Assembly (NCBI RefSeq): GCF_007954365.1
Contig: NZ_VOLO01000001.1
Location: 372,001-436,000 of the forward strand
Source: Frigoribacterium sp. ACAM 257
GTDB lineage: Bacteria > Actinomycetota > Actinomycetes > Actinomycetales > Microbacteriaceae
Length of the DNA stretch: 64,000 nucleotides
Reading direction: 5' to 3'
Positions 43,228 to 52,860 of the stretch are shown in pieces. The position numbers and the translations under genes were made by a program. Position 1 is the stretch's first letter, and each line of letters opens with the position of its first letter. The notes under the pieces are model-generated. The model did no database searches. It was not told where the DNA came from and worked only from the letters and a program-made list of their open reading frames with translations.

Positions 43228-44367
43228 TCAGAGGTCGGCGTGCAGCTGCCAGACCTTGTCGGCCGAGTCGCGCCAGCTGAAGGCCCTGGCACGGTCGAGC
43301 CCGGCGATGCCGAGGCGCGACGAGAGCTCGAGGTCGGCGACGACCTGGTACATGGCCTGGGCCAGGCGCTCCGGGTACTCGGCGGCGGGCTCGCGGGCCA
43401 CGACCACGGCCGCGTCGGCCGCCACCTCCACGAGGGCGGGCGCGTCCGAGATCACCGAAGGCGTCCCGAGGCTGAGGGCCTCGACGACGGGCAGTCCGAA
43501 GCCCTCGGCGAGGCTGGGGAACACGAAGACCGAGGCGCGCTGCAGCAGCACGGCGAGCTGCGCGTCGCTGACGAAGCCGAGGGTGCGTACCCGCTCTGCC
43601 GGCAGACCCGCCTCCTCGGCGATGTCCGCGACGCGGACGTCGCCCCAGCCCTCAGGGCCCACGATCAGGAGGGGCAGGTCGGGTGCATCGGGGTGGGCCA
43701 GCGCCTTGATGAGCGGCTCGATGCCCTTGCGGGGCTCGACCGTGCCGACACTGAGTGCGTACCGGTCGGGCAGACCGAGGGACTCGGCGATGGTGTCGGG
43801 GTCGTCCGGCACGACGAGGGCATCGCTGACGGCCCCGCCGATCACCCTGATGCGGTCGCCGAAGCGGTACCACTCGTCGAGGTCGGCGGCGACGGCGTGC
43901 GTGGGCACGACGACCGCGTCGGCGTACTTGTAGGCGCGCTTCGTCATCGCCTTGTGCCACTGCACGCCGCGCGGAGTGAGGGTCTCGGGGTTCGTCCACG
44001 GCACCGTGTCGTGGATCGTGGCGACGGTCTGGTTGCCGGGGTCATGGAGCCGGTCGTGCTTGACCAGGGGAGCCATCAGGCTCGTCGCGTGCACCATGCC
44101 GCCACCCCGGAGGCCGACGACGCCGAGCTGCCAGGCCAGGGCCATCTCGCGACGTCCCAGGGGCGACTTGGCGATGTTCGACAGACCGGGGAGGCGGTCG
44201 GCCAGGTCGTCGTACTCGGCCTGCGGATGCGCGGCGACGACGGCCTCGACGTCACAGCCCTGAGGGGCCGAGGCGATCAGGCCCCGGGTGATCTCTTCCG
44301 TGTACCGGCCGATGCCGCCGGGGACGGGCGCGAGGATCTGGTCAACGACCACTCGAAGCGTTGTCAT
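43228..44367 (-). CDS. GT4 glycosyltransferase
   Basis: A 379-residue GT-B enzyme. The N-terminus has PVPGGIGRYTEEI, typical of mannosyl/rhamnosyltransferases of capsule and O-antigen loci; the C-domain has SVGTVEPRKGIEPLIKAL and the E-x7-E motif in SLAEGFGLPVVEALSLG. GGAG lies just before ATG 44367. It overlaps rmlD by 26 nt. Sugar and linkage unknown; its place behind rmlB-rmlD suggests rhamnose. Confidence 0.9.
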   Translation of the reverse strand: MTTLRVVVDQILAPVPGGIGRYTEEITRGLIASAPQGCDVEAVVAAHPQAEYDDLADRLPGLSNIAKSPLGRREMALAWQLGVVGLRGGGMVHATSLMAPLVKHDRLHDPGNQTVATIHDTVPWTNPETLTPRGVQWHKAMTKRAYKYADAVVVPTHAVAADLDEWYRFGDRIRVIGGAVSDALVVPDDPDTIAESLGLPDRYALSVGTVEPRKGIEPLIKALAHPDAPDLPLLIVGPEGWGDVRVADIAEEAGLPAERVRTLGFVSDAQLAVLLQRASVFVFPSLAEGFGLPVVEALSLGTPSVISDAPALVEVAADAAVVVAREPAAEYPERLAQAMYQVVADLELSSRLGIAGLDRARAFSWRDSADKVWQLHADL

Positions 44368-45241
44368 CGTTCTCCAAGACTCCCCGGTCGGCGGCCTCGG
44401 TCAAGGCTTCGGTCCACGGGCGCAGGGGAGCCAGACCAGCTTGTTCCCATGCACCGTGACCGAGCACGCTGTAGCTCGGTCGCGGTGCGGGTCGGACGAA
44501 GGTCGAGCTGTCGGTCGGCTCGACCCTAGCAGCGTCGAGACCGGCGGCTGTGAACACCGCGCGGGCGAAGTCGAACCAGCTGGCGGTGCCCGAGTTGGTG
44601 CCGTGGTAGACGCCGGCGGGGGCCCCGGAGTCGACCAGGGCGACGATCTGGTGGGCCAGGTCGAGGGTCCACGTGGGCTGGCCCACCTGGTCGTCCACGA
44701 CGCTGACGGTGTCCCGCGTCGCGGCGAGCTTGAGCATCGTCTTCGCGAAGTTCGGGCCGTGCTGCCCGTAGAGCCAAGCGGTGCGGACCACGTAGGTGCG
44801 GTCGGGGTTCGCCTGCAGCGCTAGGCGCTCGCCCTCGGCCTTGGTGCGGCCGTACGCGCTCACCGGGGCCAGCGGGGCGTCCTCGGCGTAGGGCGACGTG
44901 GCCGTCCCGTCGAAGACGTAGTCGGTCGACACCTGGACGAACACGGCCCCGACGGAGGCGGCTGCCTCGGCGAGCAGGCCGGCGGCGGTCCCGTTGACGG
45001 CGAGTGCCGCCTCCTCGTCGGACTCGGCCGCGTCGACCGCGGTGTAGGCGGCGGCGTTGACGACGACGTCGTGGCCCTGGACGGCCGCGAAGACGGCGTC
45101 ACGGTCGGTCACGTCGAGGTCGGCCCGGCCCAGCACGGTGACGTCACGGCCGAAGAGGGCCTCGAGCAGGTCGGAGCCGAGCATCCCGCGGGCACCCGTG
45201 ACGAGCCAGCGTCGACGGCCGGCGGTCGTGGCGTCGCTCAT
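44342..45241 (-). CDS. rmlD: dTDP-4-dehydrorhamnose reductase
   Basis: A 299-residue NAD(P)-dependent reductase, last step of dTDP-L-rhamnose synthesis. Motifs: VTGARGMLGSDLLEAL, VNAAAYTAVDAAE, STDYVFDGT, YGRTKAEGER (Tyr-x3-Lys). ATG 45241 overlaps the rmlB stop by 4 nt; a longer frame to 45277 would run into rmlB. Confidence 0.95.
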   Translation of the reverse strand: MSDATTAGRRRWLVTGARGMLGSDLLEALFGRDVTVLGRADLDVTDRDAVFAAVQGHDVVVNAAAYTAVDAAESDEEAALAVNGTAAGLLAEAAASVGAVFVQVSTDYVFDGTATSPYAEDAPLAPVSAYGRTKAEGERLALQANPDRTYVVRTAWLYGQHGPNFAKTMLKLAATRDTVSVVDDQVGQPTWTLDLAHQIVALVDSGAPAGVYHGTNSGTASWFDFARAVFTAAGLDAARVEPTDSSTFVRPAPRPSYSVLGHGAWEQAGLAPLRPWTEALTEAADRGVLENDDNASSGR

Positions 45242-46224
45242 GCGAGTGCCGCGCGCTCCTTGAGGGGCTGCCACCACTCACGGTTGTCGCGGTACCACTG
45301 CACGACGTCGGCGAGGCCCTGCTCGAAAGGCACCTGGGGCTCGTAGCCGAGCTCGGCGCGGATCTTCGAGATGTCGACCGAGTAGCGGAGGTCGTGGCCG
45401 AGGCGGTCCTGGACGCGGTCGACGGAGGACCAGTCCTTGCCGGTGGCCTCGAGCAGCATGCCGGTCAGCTCTTTGTTGGTGAGCTCGGTGCCGCCGCCGA
45501 TGTTGTAGATCTCGCCGGCGCGGCCGCCTACCAGCACCATGGCGATGCCGCGGGTGTGGTCGTCGACGTGCAGCCAGTCGCGGATGTTGTTGCCTTCGCC
45601 GTAGAGGGGCACGTGCACGTCGTCGATGAGGTTCGTGACGAAGAGCGGGATGACCTTCTCGGGGAAGTGGTACGGGCCGTAGTTGTTGCTGCAGCGCGTG
45701 ATCGAGATGTTCAGCCCGTGGGTGCGGTGGTAGCTGCGGGCGAGCAGGTCGCTGCCGGCCTTCGACGCCGAGTAGGGGGAGTTCGGCTCGAGGGGGCGGT
45801 CCTCGGCCCAGGAGCCCTCGGCGATGGAGCCGTAGACCTCGTCGGTCGAGACGTGCACGAAGCGCTCCAGGTCGTTCCGCAGGGCGGCGTCGAGCAGCTG
45901 CTGCGTGCCGAGCACGTTCGTCTCGACAAAGATCGACGCGTCGCGGACCGACCTGTCGACGTGCGACTCGGCCGCGAAGTGGACGACGGCGTCGACCTCG
46001 GGGAAGAGCGTGTCGAGCAGGGCGCCGTCGCGGATGTCGCCCTCGACGAATCGGTAGCGGGGCGAGTCGGCGACGCTCGCCAGGTTCGCGAGGTTGCCCG
46101 AGTAGGTGAGCGCGTCGAGCACGACCACCTCAGCGCCCTCGAGGCCCGGGTACGCGTCTTCGAGGGTGCGTCGGACGAAGTTGGAGCCGATGAAGCCGGC
46201 GCCGCCGGTGACGAGGATTTTCAC
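45238..46224 (-). CDS. rmlB: dTDP-glucose 4,6-dehydratase
   Basis: A 328-residue short-chain dehydrogenase that forms dTDP-4-keto-6-deoxyglucose. Motifs: VTGGAGFIGSNFVR, HFAAESHVDRSV, STDEVYGSI, YSASKAGSD and RCSNNYGPYHFPEKVIP. Normal length. A -10 (TAAACT on the minus strand, 46267-46262) gives a leader of about 30 nt. It is followed by rmlD, a GT4 and an acyltransferase. Confidence 0.97.
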   Translation of the reverse strand: MKILVTGGAGFIGSNFVRRTLEDAYPGLEGAEVVVLDALTYSGNLANLASVADSPRYRFVEGDIRDGALLDTLFPEVDAVVHFAAESHVDRSVRDASIFVETNVLGTQQLLDAALRNDLERFVHVSTDEVYGSIAEGSWAEDRPLEPNSPYSASKAGSDLLARSYHRTHGLNISITRCSNNYGPYHFPEKVIPLFVTNLIDDVHVPLYGEGNNIRDWLHVDDHTRGIAMVLVGGRAGEIYNIGGGTELTNKELTGMLLEATGKDWSSVDRVQDRLGHDLRYSVDISKIRAELGYEPQVPFEQGLADVVQWYRDNREWWQPLKERAALA

Positions 46225-46261
46225 GCAGGAGAGCTTTCTCTGGGGGGAGTCGGTCGGGGTC

Positions 46262-46267
46262 AGTTTA
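46262..46267 (-). promoter_or_regulatory. rmlB -10 candidate
   Basis: Minus-strand TAAACT, about 38 nt upstream of the rmlB start codon. Confidence 0.4.
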
Positions 46268-46281
46268 GGGCACGGCCAGGT

Positions 46282-48198
46282 TCAGTCATGGCGGGCCGAG
46301 GGGCCTTGGCCGCCGCTGAGCGTCGCCCGTGCGCGTTGCAGCACGCGACGAGCGATCGGCTTGGCCAGTTCGTCGTTGAGGCGACGGACGTCATCTTCTA
46401 GACGCTGAGATCGTCGTCGCCGAGCGGCGTTCTCCTGTCGGGCCTGCTCCAGTTCCCGGCGTGCCTCATCGAGGCTCGCGACGGCGTCGGACAGGGCCTC
46501 GCCCAGCCGTTCGGCGTCCCGCCGTGTTCGACCACTCTGGCGACGTCGTTGGCCCGCCAGCTCAACTGCGTCGTCTCGCTCCGTGCGCAGCGTCGCGATG
46601 GTGGCGTCGCGTTCTGTGAGTTCCTTCTCCAGGCTCGACACTCGAAGGAGCGCGGGTGTCTCGAGCCGCTTCAACTTGGCGAGTGGAGCGAGGATCGCGT
46701 TCTGGAACTTCGTCGCAGGCAGGTCGGTCCTGCGCTGCAGGTGAGGCGAGACCGGGGGCCAGCGGTGCCACTCGGACTCTCGGTTGTCAGAGACCAATCT
46801 GGTCACCCGCAGATGCTGGCTCCTGACAGCCTGAGAGATCGAGAGCTGGTCCCGGCGGGAGTAGCGCATGACGTGATCACTCCACGAAGCCATGGTCGCC
46901 TTCACTGCAGGCGTGCTTCGACGGGCGATCATGCCTGTCCACAGAGGTCGTTCCTCCAAGACGTCCGGGTCGCTTTCCGCATAGTGGATGAGTTGCTCGT
47001 AGACGCGTGACGGGTCGTCGTAGCCTCCGTCGACCACAGCGGTGAACTCGTCCAGGACCGTCTCGCGGAAGCTGTGCTCGAACAGCGCGACGTCGGCGTC
47101 GCGGAGCCAGGAGTCGAGCACGGCACCAGGGTCGGCGATGAGCTCGACTCGGTTGTCGATCCACAGTGTCTCGGTGAAGTCGGCGAGGTCTGGATGCCCC
47201 AAGATCTTCAGCGAGCGTGCGCTCCGGATCGAGTCGAGCGGGAACCGAGGAGCAGCGAGGCGGACCTCCCAGGTCTCACTCGTCAGGTCGGGATCGTCGG
47301 TGAAGCAGATGAAGGGGACGGTGGAGCTCACCGCAGCGGGTTGCTCCTGCAATCCCTCGTAGTTGCCGAAGAGCGCCGTGTAGACCGCTCGCTTCGGAGT
47401 TCGCGTCGACGTGATCTTCGACTGATCCAAGAAGGCGGCAGCCTCACGGCCTCCGACGATGAGGGCGTTCTCCCTGTGGAACCCACCCCCGTGCAACAAG
47501 GTCCCGAGTTCCTCGGGCCCGTCGACCTCGATCTTGACGAGTTCCTCTGTGCCCGTCTTCTTCAGGACGAGGGGGAACCGACTGGTGAGGTCCCAGAGAT
47601 CCTGGACCGGCATGTGAAGGACCTCCAGCATGACGACGACGACGCTCGCGGAGCTGAGGGTGGCCGCCGTTCCTTGCAGGACTTCGGACTCATGGCCTTC
47701 GACGTCGATCTTCATCACCACCGTGTCAGGGTGAGAAGCCGCCAGTTCAGCGTCGACGGACGTGGAGGGGACCTCTTCTGTGGCCGCGGGAACTGGGCTC
47801 GGACCAACGTGGCTCTTGCCGGACCACTCAGGGTCCCTGCTGAAGGTCACCGTTGTGCCGGCGACTGCGCCGACCGCGACCTCACGCAGCTCGATGCCGT
47901 TCGACAAGCCGGCGACCGTCTTCCGAAGAGCCGGCAGGACGCTCGAGTTCGGCTCGAAGGCGACCACCCGCCTGCACGACGAGAGATCAGCACCGGCGAG
48001 CATCTCGCCGTAGTTGCTCCCGATGTCCAACGCGACGTCCCACGCGTTCAGCGCGAGTGCCGCCCGCCACAGTTGCAGAGACTCTGGGTTGAGGTCTCCG
48101 TTCGCCTTCGCGAGGGCGCGCCCTCTCCGGTCGTTCGGATCGAACCACACGGTCTGCCCGGCGGTGTTGAGGACGGAGCCGAGCTCTGCTTCAGTCAT
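46282..48198 (-). CDS. FkbM methyltransferase - DUF616 glycosyltransferase-like fusion with coiled coil
   Basis: A 638-residue, three-part protein. Residues ~1-235: FkbM-type SAM methyltransferase with VALDIGSNYGEML (55-67) and VMKIDVEGHESEVLQG (161-176). Residues ~268-475: DUF616/TOD1-like domain starting KRAVYTALFGNYEGL, with FICFTDD and TLWIDNRVEL. Residues ~521-611: charged heptad-rich coiled coil (LEKELTERDATIATL, EARRELEQARQE), then a basic tail. FkbM domains O-methylate sugars; DUF616 is glycosyltransferase-like. The coiled coil may act as a chain-length ruler or scaffold, as in Wzz/WbdD-type systems; this is inference. ATG 48198 chosen by family start. Confidence 0.8.
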   Translation of the reverse strand: MTEAELGSVLNTAGQTVWFDPNDRRGRALAKANGDLNPESLQLWRAALALNAWDVALDIGSNYGEMLAGADLSSCRRVVAFEPNSSVLPALRKTVAGLSNGIELREVAVGAVAGTTVTFSRDPEWSGKSHVGPSPVPAATEEVPSTSVDAELAASHPDTVVMKIDVEGHESEVLQGTAATLSSASVVVVMLEVLHMPVQDLWDLTSRFPLVLKKTGTEELVKIEVDGPEELGTLLHGGGFHRENALIVGGREAAAFLDQSKITSTRTPKRAVYTALFGNYEGLQEQPAAVSSTVPFICFTDDPDLTSETWEVRLAAPRFPLDSIRSARSLKILGHPDLADFTETLWIDNRVELIADPGAVLDSWLRDADVALFEHSFRETVLDEFTAVVDGGYDDPSRVYEQLIHYAESDPDVLEERPLWTGMIARRSTPAVKATMASWSDHVMRYSRRDQLSISQAVRSQHLRVTRLVSDNRESEWHRWPPVSPHLQRRTDLPATKFQNAILAPLAKLKRLETPALLRVSSLEKELTERDATIATLRTERDDAVELAGQRRRQSGRTRRDAERLGEALSDAVASLDEARRELEQARQENAARRRRSQRLEDDVRRLNDELAKPIARRVLQRARATLSGGQGPSARHD

Positions 48199-48245
48199 GT
48201 TCGTGCCAATCCTGCTGGGTGGTGAATGCGGCCCCGGGTTGCATC

Positions 48246-49700
48246 TCAGCGGCGTCCTACGATGTTCCGCAGGTGCGACGACGCGCGCGGTGACAGCGAT
48301 CCCAGAGCAAGCGCCGCTCGCCGCTTGAGCGAAGCACGTCGGGGATAGAGATGGAGTCCCGCGGCGGAGCTCACGTGGCCGAGGAGAGTCCAGCGTCGTC
48401 GCAGGCGCGCTACGTCGATCGGCTGTTCGACGGCGTTCGCCAAGGCCGTCACCACGTCGATCGTCGTCGAACCACACACGGTGTCAGCGATGTCCTCGGC
48501 GAGGCTGGAGAAGGAGTGGGTCTCTGCATCGTGAACTCGCTCCTGCCACCCCCGGTGTCCGGTGTGGGGTACTGAGACTATGACGCGGGGAGCGAGACGG
48601 GCCGCGGCCGTGACATCCGCGAGAGTCCGGACCGGCCCGAGGAGGACGACTCCGTCGAAGAGCGCGTCTGTGGCACCTGCTCGAGCCACGGCCTTGTCTC
48701 TCCTCGGCGGTCGTAGCCCAGAAGAGCGGCCGGAGGTCGACAGGAGCGTCGCCCGGTAGTCGGCGGGGAGGTTCGCGAGGACCGCATCGGCTCTTTCCCG
48801 GTCGGTGGGCGTGGGGCGCGCGGGGAGCAGAACAGCGATGCGGCGGAGAGCATCGCCCGGCGCGAAGGTGTCAGCGAAGAAGTCGACCGGGTCTCGTCCC
48901 GAGTCCCGGTACAGCTGCAGGGCGCCGACGTAGAACGGATACCGCTCCACCAGGATCTTCTCGTGGGCGAAGCGCAGGGAGCGGCCGCGGTCGCCGCTGA
49001 AGCTCGTCGACCCGGTGTGGAACACCAAGGCGCGGTTCGCGAGGACGGACCGGTAGCCCACGAGATCCATCCGCAGGCAGAAGTCGTTCTCCTCCCCGTA
49101 GCCCGGCGAGAACGTCTCGTCGAAGAAGCCGTGAGCGTCGATGAGCTCCCGTCGGACAAGGAAGCAGAATCCCATGGCGACAGGTGCGATCGTGAATCTG
49201 GGCAGGTGGGGGAGCACCGCGGCGTGTACCTCGCGGGACCGGCCGACGGGGCGTCTCGTGCTCGCCACCCGCCGAGCATCCGGGAGGCTGGCGATCGTGG
49301 CGTTGTTGGAGCGGGCAGTGACGACCCCGTGTCGCGGCGACGAGTAAAGGACGGCCGAGAGCTCCTCAACGAATCCTGGTGTGGTGACGGTGTCGCTGTT
49401 GAGGAGCAGCACGTCGTTCCCGCTTCGGTCGAGTTCCAGGACAGCGCGGTTGCAGTTCAGTACGAATCCGAGGTTTTCTGCATTGCGGTTGTACGAGAAG
49501 CCCGGGTTGCTCCCGATGAGCTGGAGGAGCAGCGATTCAATGTTATCTGCCTGAGGGCCGAGGTCGTTGCTGAGGATGATCTTGTCCCGAGTGAGGTCGA
49601 CATTCGCGATGAGCGACTCGACGCAGGCCACTACCCCCTCGGGATCGTCATAGATCGGCACCACGATCGTCACGGGCCGCCGACCGTCCACGACGTTCAT
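48246..49700 (-). CDS. GT2 family glycosyltransferase (paralogue 1)
   Basis: A 484-residue enzyme with an N-terminal GT-A domain: VTIVVPIYDDPEGVVAC, NRNAENLGFVLNCNRAV, DVLLLNSDTVTTPGF (metal-binding region), ARSNNATIAS and GYGEENDFCLRMDLVGYRS. The C-terminal ~190 residues are less conserved and unrecognised. It shares long identical stretches with the GT2 at 52861-54351. GT2 enzymes of this class often transfer rhamnose. Its start overlaps the upstream GT4 stop by 4 nt. Confidence 0.9.
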   Translation of the reverse strand: MNVVDGRRPVTIVVPIYDDPEGVVACVESLIANVDLTRDKIILSNDLGPQADNIESLLLQLIGSNPGFSYNRNAENLGFVLNCNRAVLELDRSGNDVLLLNSDTVTTPGFVEELSAVLYSSPRHGVVTARSNNATIASLPDARRVASTRRPVGRSREVHAAVLPHLPRFTIAPVAMGFCFLVRRELIDAHGFFDETFSPGYGEENDFCLRMDLVGYRSVLANRALVFHTGSTSFSGDRGRSLRFAHEKILVERYPFYVGALQLYRDSGRDPVDFFADTFAPGDALRRIAVLLPARPTPTDRERADAVLANLPADYRATLLSTSGRSSGLRPPRRDKAVARAGATDALFDGVVLLGPVRTLADVTAAARLAPRVIVSVPHTGHRGWQERVHDAETHSFSSLAEDIADTVCGSTTIDVVTALANAVEQPIDVARLRRRWTLLGHVSSAAGLHLYPRRASLKRRAALALGSLSPRASSHLRNIVGRR

Positions 49701-51067
49701 CGGCCCCGGAGCCGCCTCGCTGCCGCCCCCGGCCTGCTGAGGACCCTGCCGACCATCCCCGTTCGTGTCCTGACCCGCGATGCGAGCAGCCCGAGTGCCA
49801 TCTTCGCGGTCATCGCCTCGACGGAGGCGAAGGCGGCAGGCAGGGCGAACCAGTACTGAGCAACGCGGGGCAGCTGATAGCCCGGCTGGCCTATCAGTGC
49901 TTCGAGCCTGTCGATGACTGCCTCGTTGCTGTGGTCCCCGGTGAGCACCGCGTCGATACGATCAGAGCCGGCGGCTCCGTGCGCGAACGCAGTAGCCGGG
50001 TCCGTTGCGTACGCCTCGAGCGCGTCGGCGAGCGATGCCACGTCCGAGGGGTCGAACAGGCTCCCGGTCGTCCCGGGGACGACGAGCTCGGCGCTGCCTC
50101 CTGACGCGCTCGCCACGACTGCCCTCCCGACAGCCATGTACTCGAGAGTCGTTCTGCCGAACGCCTCGATCGTCGACGGGGTGACGCAGACGTCTGCGGC
50201 GTCGATGAACGGGAACGGATTCTCCTGCTCGCCGACGATGGTCACTCGCCCGTCGAGCCCAGCTGCACGGGCACGATCACGAAGTTCCACATCGTAGCCC
50301 GGGGACTTCCACGAGCCCACGATGCACAGCGACGCGTGCGTTCCACGAGCCGCGAGGACACCCAGTGCGTCAATCACCCGGTGCTGCCCCTTGCCCGGCT
50401 CCACGCGTCCGACCACGGTGACCTTGAGTCCCGGTGAGGCCTGGGGGAACGGCCGCGTCGTCGGTTCTTCCGAGGCGCGCGCCCGCACAGCATCCAGATC
50501 GACCTGCGGGTAGGCGACCGAGATCTTGTCCGGCTCCATGTACTGAGCGAGATGCGCCTTGACGGCGTGCGAGTTCGCCACGACTGCGTTCGACAGGAGG
50601 CCGATGTCACGGAACGTCGACTCTCGCCCGATCTGGAAACTCAGACCATGATCGAGGTCGCCGAACTCACGGACGAACCAGACGTGGGGGATGCCGAGCG
50701 AAGCCGCCGCGAAGGCAGCCCACGGGGCGACCAACGTGTTGGTGACGACGAGATCGGGCTTCTGGGAACGCATGAGCTCGGTCATCGCCGAGACGGCTGC
50801 ATAGTCGACCGTCGCGAAGGCTGCGATCTCGCTCGCCGGTGCAGGCTGCGGCGACGGAACTGCCCAACCGCGGAACCGATAGGCCTTGAACGGCCAACCG
50901 CGCTCTTTGAGGGCCTTGATGAACTGCCCCTGGGGGGCCTTCGTGAGGAAGACGGGCTCGAGATCGGGCCGCCCCTCCAGCCAGTCCTCGACCAACCTCA
51001 GGAGCGAGCGCTCCGCGCCACCGAGATTGACCGGGGCTGTACTGTGGTTGGAGAAGAAGACGCGCAC
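49697..51067 (-). CDS. GT4 glycosyltransferase
   Basis: A 456-residue GT-B enzyme. GTG 51067 follows TAGACT by 6 nt (leaderless). N-terminal GGAERSLLRLVEDW and VWFVREFGD; C-terminal VTVVGRVEPGKGQHRVIDAL and the donor-site motif PSTIEAFGRTTLEYMAVGRAV. First gene of a leftward glycan operon with the GT2 and the FkbM fusion. Sugar specificity unknown. Confidence 0.9.
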   Translation of the reverse strand: MRVFFSNHSTAPVNLGGAERSLLRLVEDWLEGRPDLEPVFLTKAPQGQFIKALKERGWPFKAYRFRGWAVPSPQPAPASEIAAFATVDYAAVSAMTELMRSQKPDLVVTNTLVAPWAAFAAASLGIPHVWFVREFGDLDHGLSFQIGRESTFRDIGLLSNAVVANSHAVKAHLAQYMEPDKISVAYPQVDLDAVRARASEEPTTRPFPQASPGLKVTVVGRVEPGKGQHRVIDALGVLAARGTHASLCIVGSWKSPGYDVELRDRARAAGLDGRVTIVGEQENPFPFIDAADVCVTPSTIEAFGRTTLEYMAVGRAVVASASGGSAELVVPGTTGSLFDPSDVASLADALEAYATDPATAFAHGAAGSDRIDAVLTGDHSNEAVIDRLEALIGQPGYQLPRVAQYWFALPAAFASVEAMTAKMALGLLASRVRTRTGMVGRVLSRPGAAARRLRGR

Positions 51068-51079
51068 ACCTGAAGTCTA
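51068..51079 (-). promoter_or_regulatory. -10 element of the GT4-GT2 operon, leaderless
   Basis: Minus-strand TAGACT (51079-51074) is followed by 6 nt and GTG 51067. Confidence 0.55.
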
Positions 51080-51222
51080 ACAAGTGTTGTCCGGCTCCCA
51101 GGAGGGCTGCCTAAGCTGACGTGTCTCGACCCGATCCTCATCGGGCGCGTGAGGATGCTGAGGCTCCTGTCGCGCCCCACCTGAACAGCGACGCCGGCCC
51201 GTGCCCGTCGGAAGCGGAACCA

Positions 51223-52044
51223 ATGTCCTACATCTCAGAGCTCGTGTCGTCGCGCGAGCTGCTCGCGAACCTGACGATGCGCGAAGTCAAGGGCAAGTAC
51301 CGCCGCACTGTCTTCGGGCAGCTGTGGTCCTTGATAAACCCTCTGGCGACGATGCTCGTCTACACGATCGTCTTCGCGTTCATCTTCCGGGCCCGAATTG
51401 TTACGGGCGACCCGAGCGGCCTGACCATCTACCCGCTCTGGCTCATGGCAGGTCTTCTCCCGTGGACGTTCTTCACGCGCGTCGTCAACGGGAGCATGGC
51501 CTCGATCGTGAGCAACGGATCGCTCATCAAGAAGGTCTACTTCCCGCGGATGAACCTGCCCTTGTCGACGGTCGGCTCGGTCGGGTTCACCTGGCTCCTC
51601 GAGATGGGCGTGCTCTCCGTCGCGCTCCTCATCGCGGGTGCCTTCGTCCTTCCGTGGCTCCCGGTCGTCGTCCTGGCCATGATGTTCCTCGCCCTCTTCG
51701 CAGTGGGGCTCGGGATGATGCTCGCCATCGCGAACGTCCATTTCCGGGACATGCAGCACTTCGTGGGGATCGTGCTCCAGATGTGGATGTATCTCACGCC
51801 GATCATCTACCCGGTGTCGCTCGTCGCCGATGCCGCTGAGAACGGGGGCAGGCCCTGGATCCTGACCCTGTACCGGCTTAACCCGCTGGAACGGTTCGTC
51901 GAGGTGTTCCGGAACCTCCTCTATGACACGCGGTGGCCAGACTTCTCCGATTCCCTGTACTGCGTCCTCGCGTCACTCATCGTGTTCACCCTGGGGTTCC
52001 TCGTGTTCTCCCGAAACGAGAAGAAACTGGCGGAGTTGCTGTGA
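51223..52044 (+). CDS. Polysaccharide ABC exporter permease (Wzm-type)
   Basis: A 273-residue ABC-2 permease with six membrane helices that exports a lipid-linked glycan. ATG 51223 gives the family-typical start SYISELVSSRELLANLTMREVKGKY... (first 20 residues cited only in part); the upstream GTG 51121 would start right at a TAAGCT -10 and adds 34 unlike residues. Further motifs: LWSLINPLATML, LYRLNPLERFVEVFRN. It overlaps the ATPase gene by 4 nt. Confidence 0.93.
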   Translation: MSYISELVSSRELLANLTMREVKGKYRRTVFGQLWSLINPLATMLVYTIVFAFIFRARIVTGDPSGLTIYPLWLMAGLLPWTFFTRVVNGSMASIVSNGSLIKKVYFPRMNLPLSTVGSVGFTWLLEMGVLSVALLIAGAFVLPWLPVVVLAMMFLALFAVGLGMMLAIANVHFRDMQHFVGIVLQMWMYLTPIIYPVSLVADAAENGGRPWILTLYRLNPLERFVEVFRNLLYDTRWPDFSDSLYCVLASLIVFTLGFLVFSRNEKKLAELL

Positions 52045-52769
52045 CTCAGAATGCAGTCGTCGTGGACGACGTCTCGAAGAAGTTCCGCATGTACCACGAG
52101 CACAACAACTCGTTGAAAGCAGCGCTGATGCGCGGACGTAAATCCGTGCACGATGACTTCTGGGCGCTCAACAACGTGTCCTTCGAGGTTCCGGCGGGAT
52201 CGACGTTCGGGCTGATCGGCCGCAACGGCTCGGGAAAGTCGACGCTCCTCAAGTGCCTGGCTCGAATCCTCCAGCCCGAGAGCGGCACGATCACGGCGAA
52301 TGGACGGCAAGCGTCCTTGCTCGAGGTCGGCTCGGGCTTCCATCCTGAGCTCTCCGGGCGCGAGAACATTTTCTTGAACGGTTCGATCCTCGGCATGAGC
52401 AGGAAGGAGGTGACGTCGAAGTTCGACGAGATCGTCGCATTCTCCGGCGTGGAGAAGTTCATCGACCAGCCCGTCAAGAACTACTCGTCCGGCATGTACG
52501 TCCGATTGGGCTTCTCGGTCGCAGTCAGCGTCACCCCCGACATCCTCGTCGTCGACGAAGTCCTGTCCGTGGGTGACGCCACGTTCCAGAAACGCTGCCG
52601 AAACAAGTTCCAGGAGATGAAGAAGAGCGGTCAGACCATCATTCTCGTCTCGCACTCGATGAGCACTGTCGAGTCGATGTGTGACCAGGTCGCATGGCTC
52701 GACAGCGGGACCCTGCGGCAGGCAGGCCCGGCCAAGGGTGTCATTGCCGCGTATACAGCGACCGTCTGA
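52041..52769 (+). CDS. Polysaccharide ABC exporter ATPase (Wzt-type, short form)
   Basis: A 242-residue ATPase. It begins AVVVDDVSKKFRMYHEHNNSL as teichoic acid/O-antigen exporters do; Walker A GRNGSGKST, signature YSSGMYVRLGFSVAV, Walker B ILVVDEVLSVGD, and H-loop VSHSMSTV. The C-terminal carbohydrate-binding domain that recognises capped chains in some Wzt proteins is absent, which suggests export coupled to synthesis rather than cap recognition. Confidence 0.94.
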   Translation: MTQNAVVVDDVSKKFRMYHEHNNSLKAALMRGRKSVHDDFWALNNVSFEVPAGSTFGLIGRNGSGKSTLLKCLARILQPESGTITANGRQASLLEVGSGFHPELSGRENIFLNGSILGMSRKEVTSKFDEIVAFSGVEKFIDQPVKNYSSGMYVRLGFSVAVSVTPDILVVDEVLSVGDATFQKRCRNKFQEMKKSGQTIILVSHSMSTVESMCDQVAWLDSGTLRQAGPAKGVIAAYTATV

Positions 52770-52860
52770 TTGACAACGAGAGCGCCTCGTGGACGGCCGG
52801 GACTGTCTGACTAGCGGTCCGCTGACGAACTGCCTGTCGTCCGGTTCGACGACTGACGTG

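Noticed and set aside
51121-51222. GTG 51121 as start of the exporter permease
   Set aside because: It lies only 3 nt after a TAAGCT -10, and the extra residues do not match the family, while ATG 51223 begins with the conserved start.
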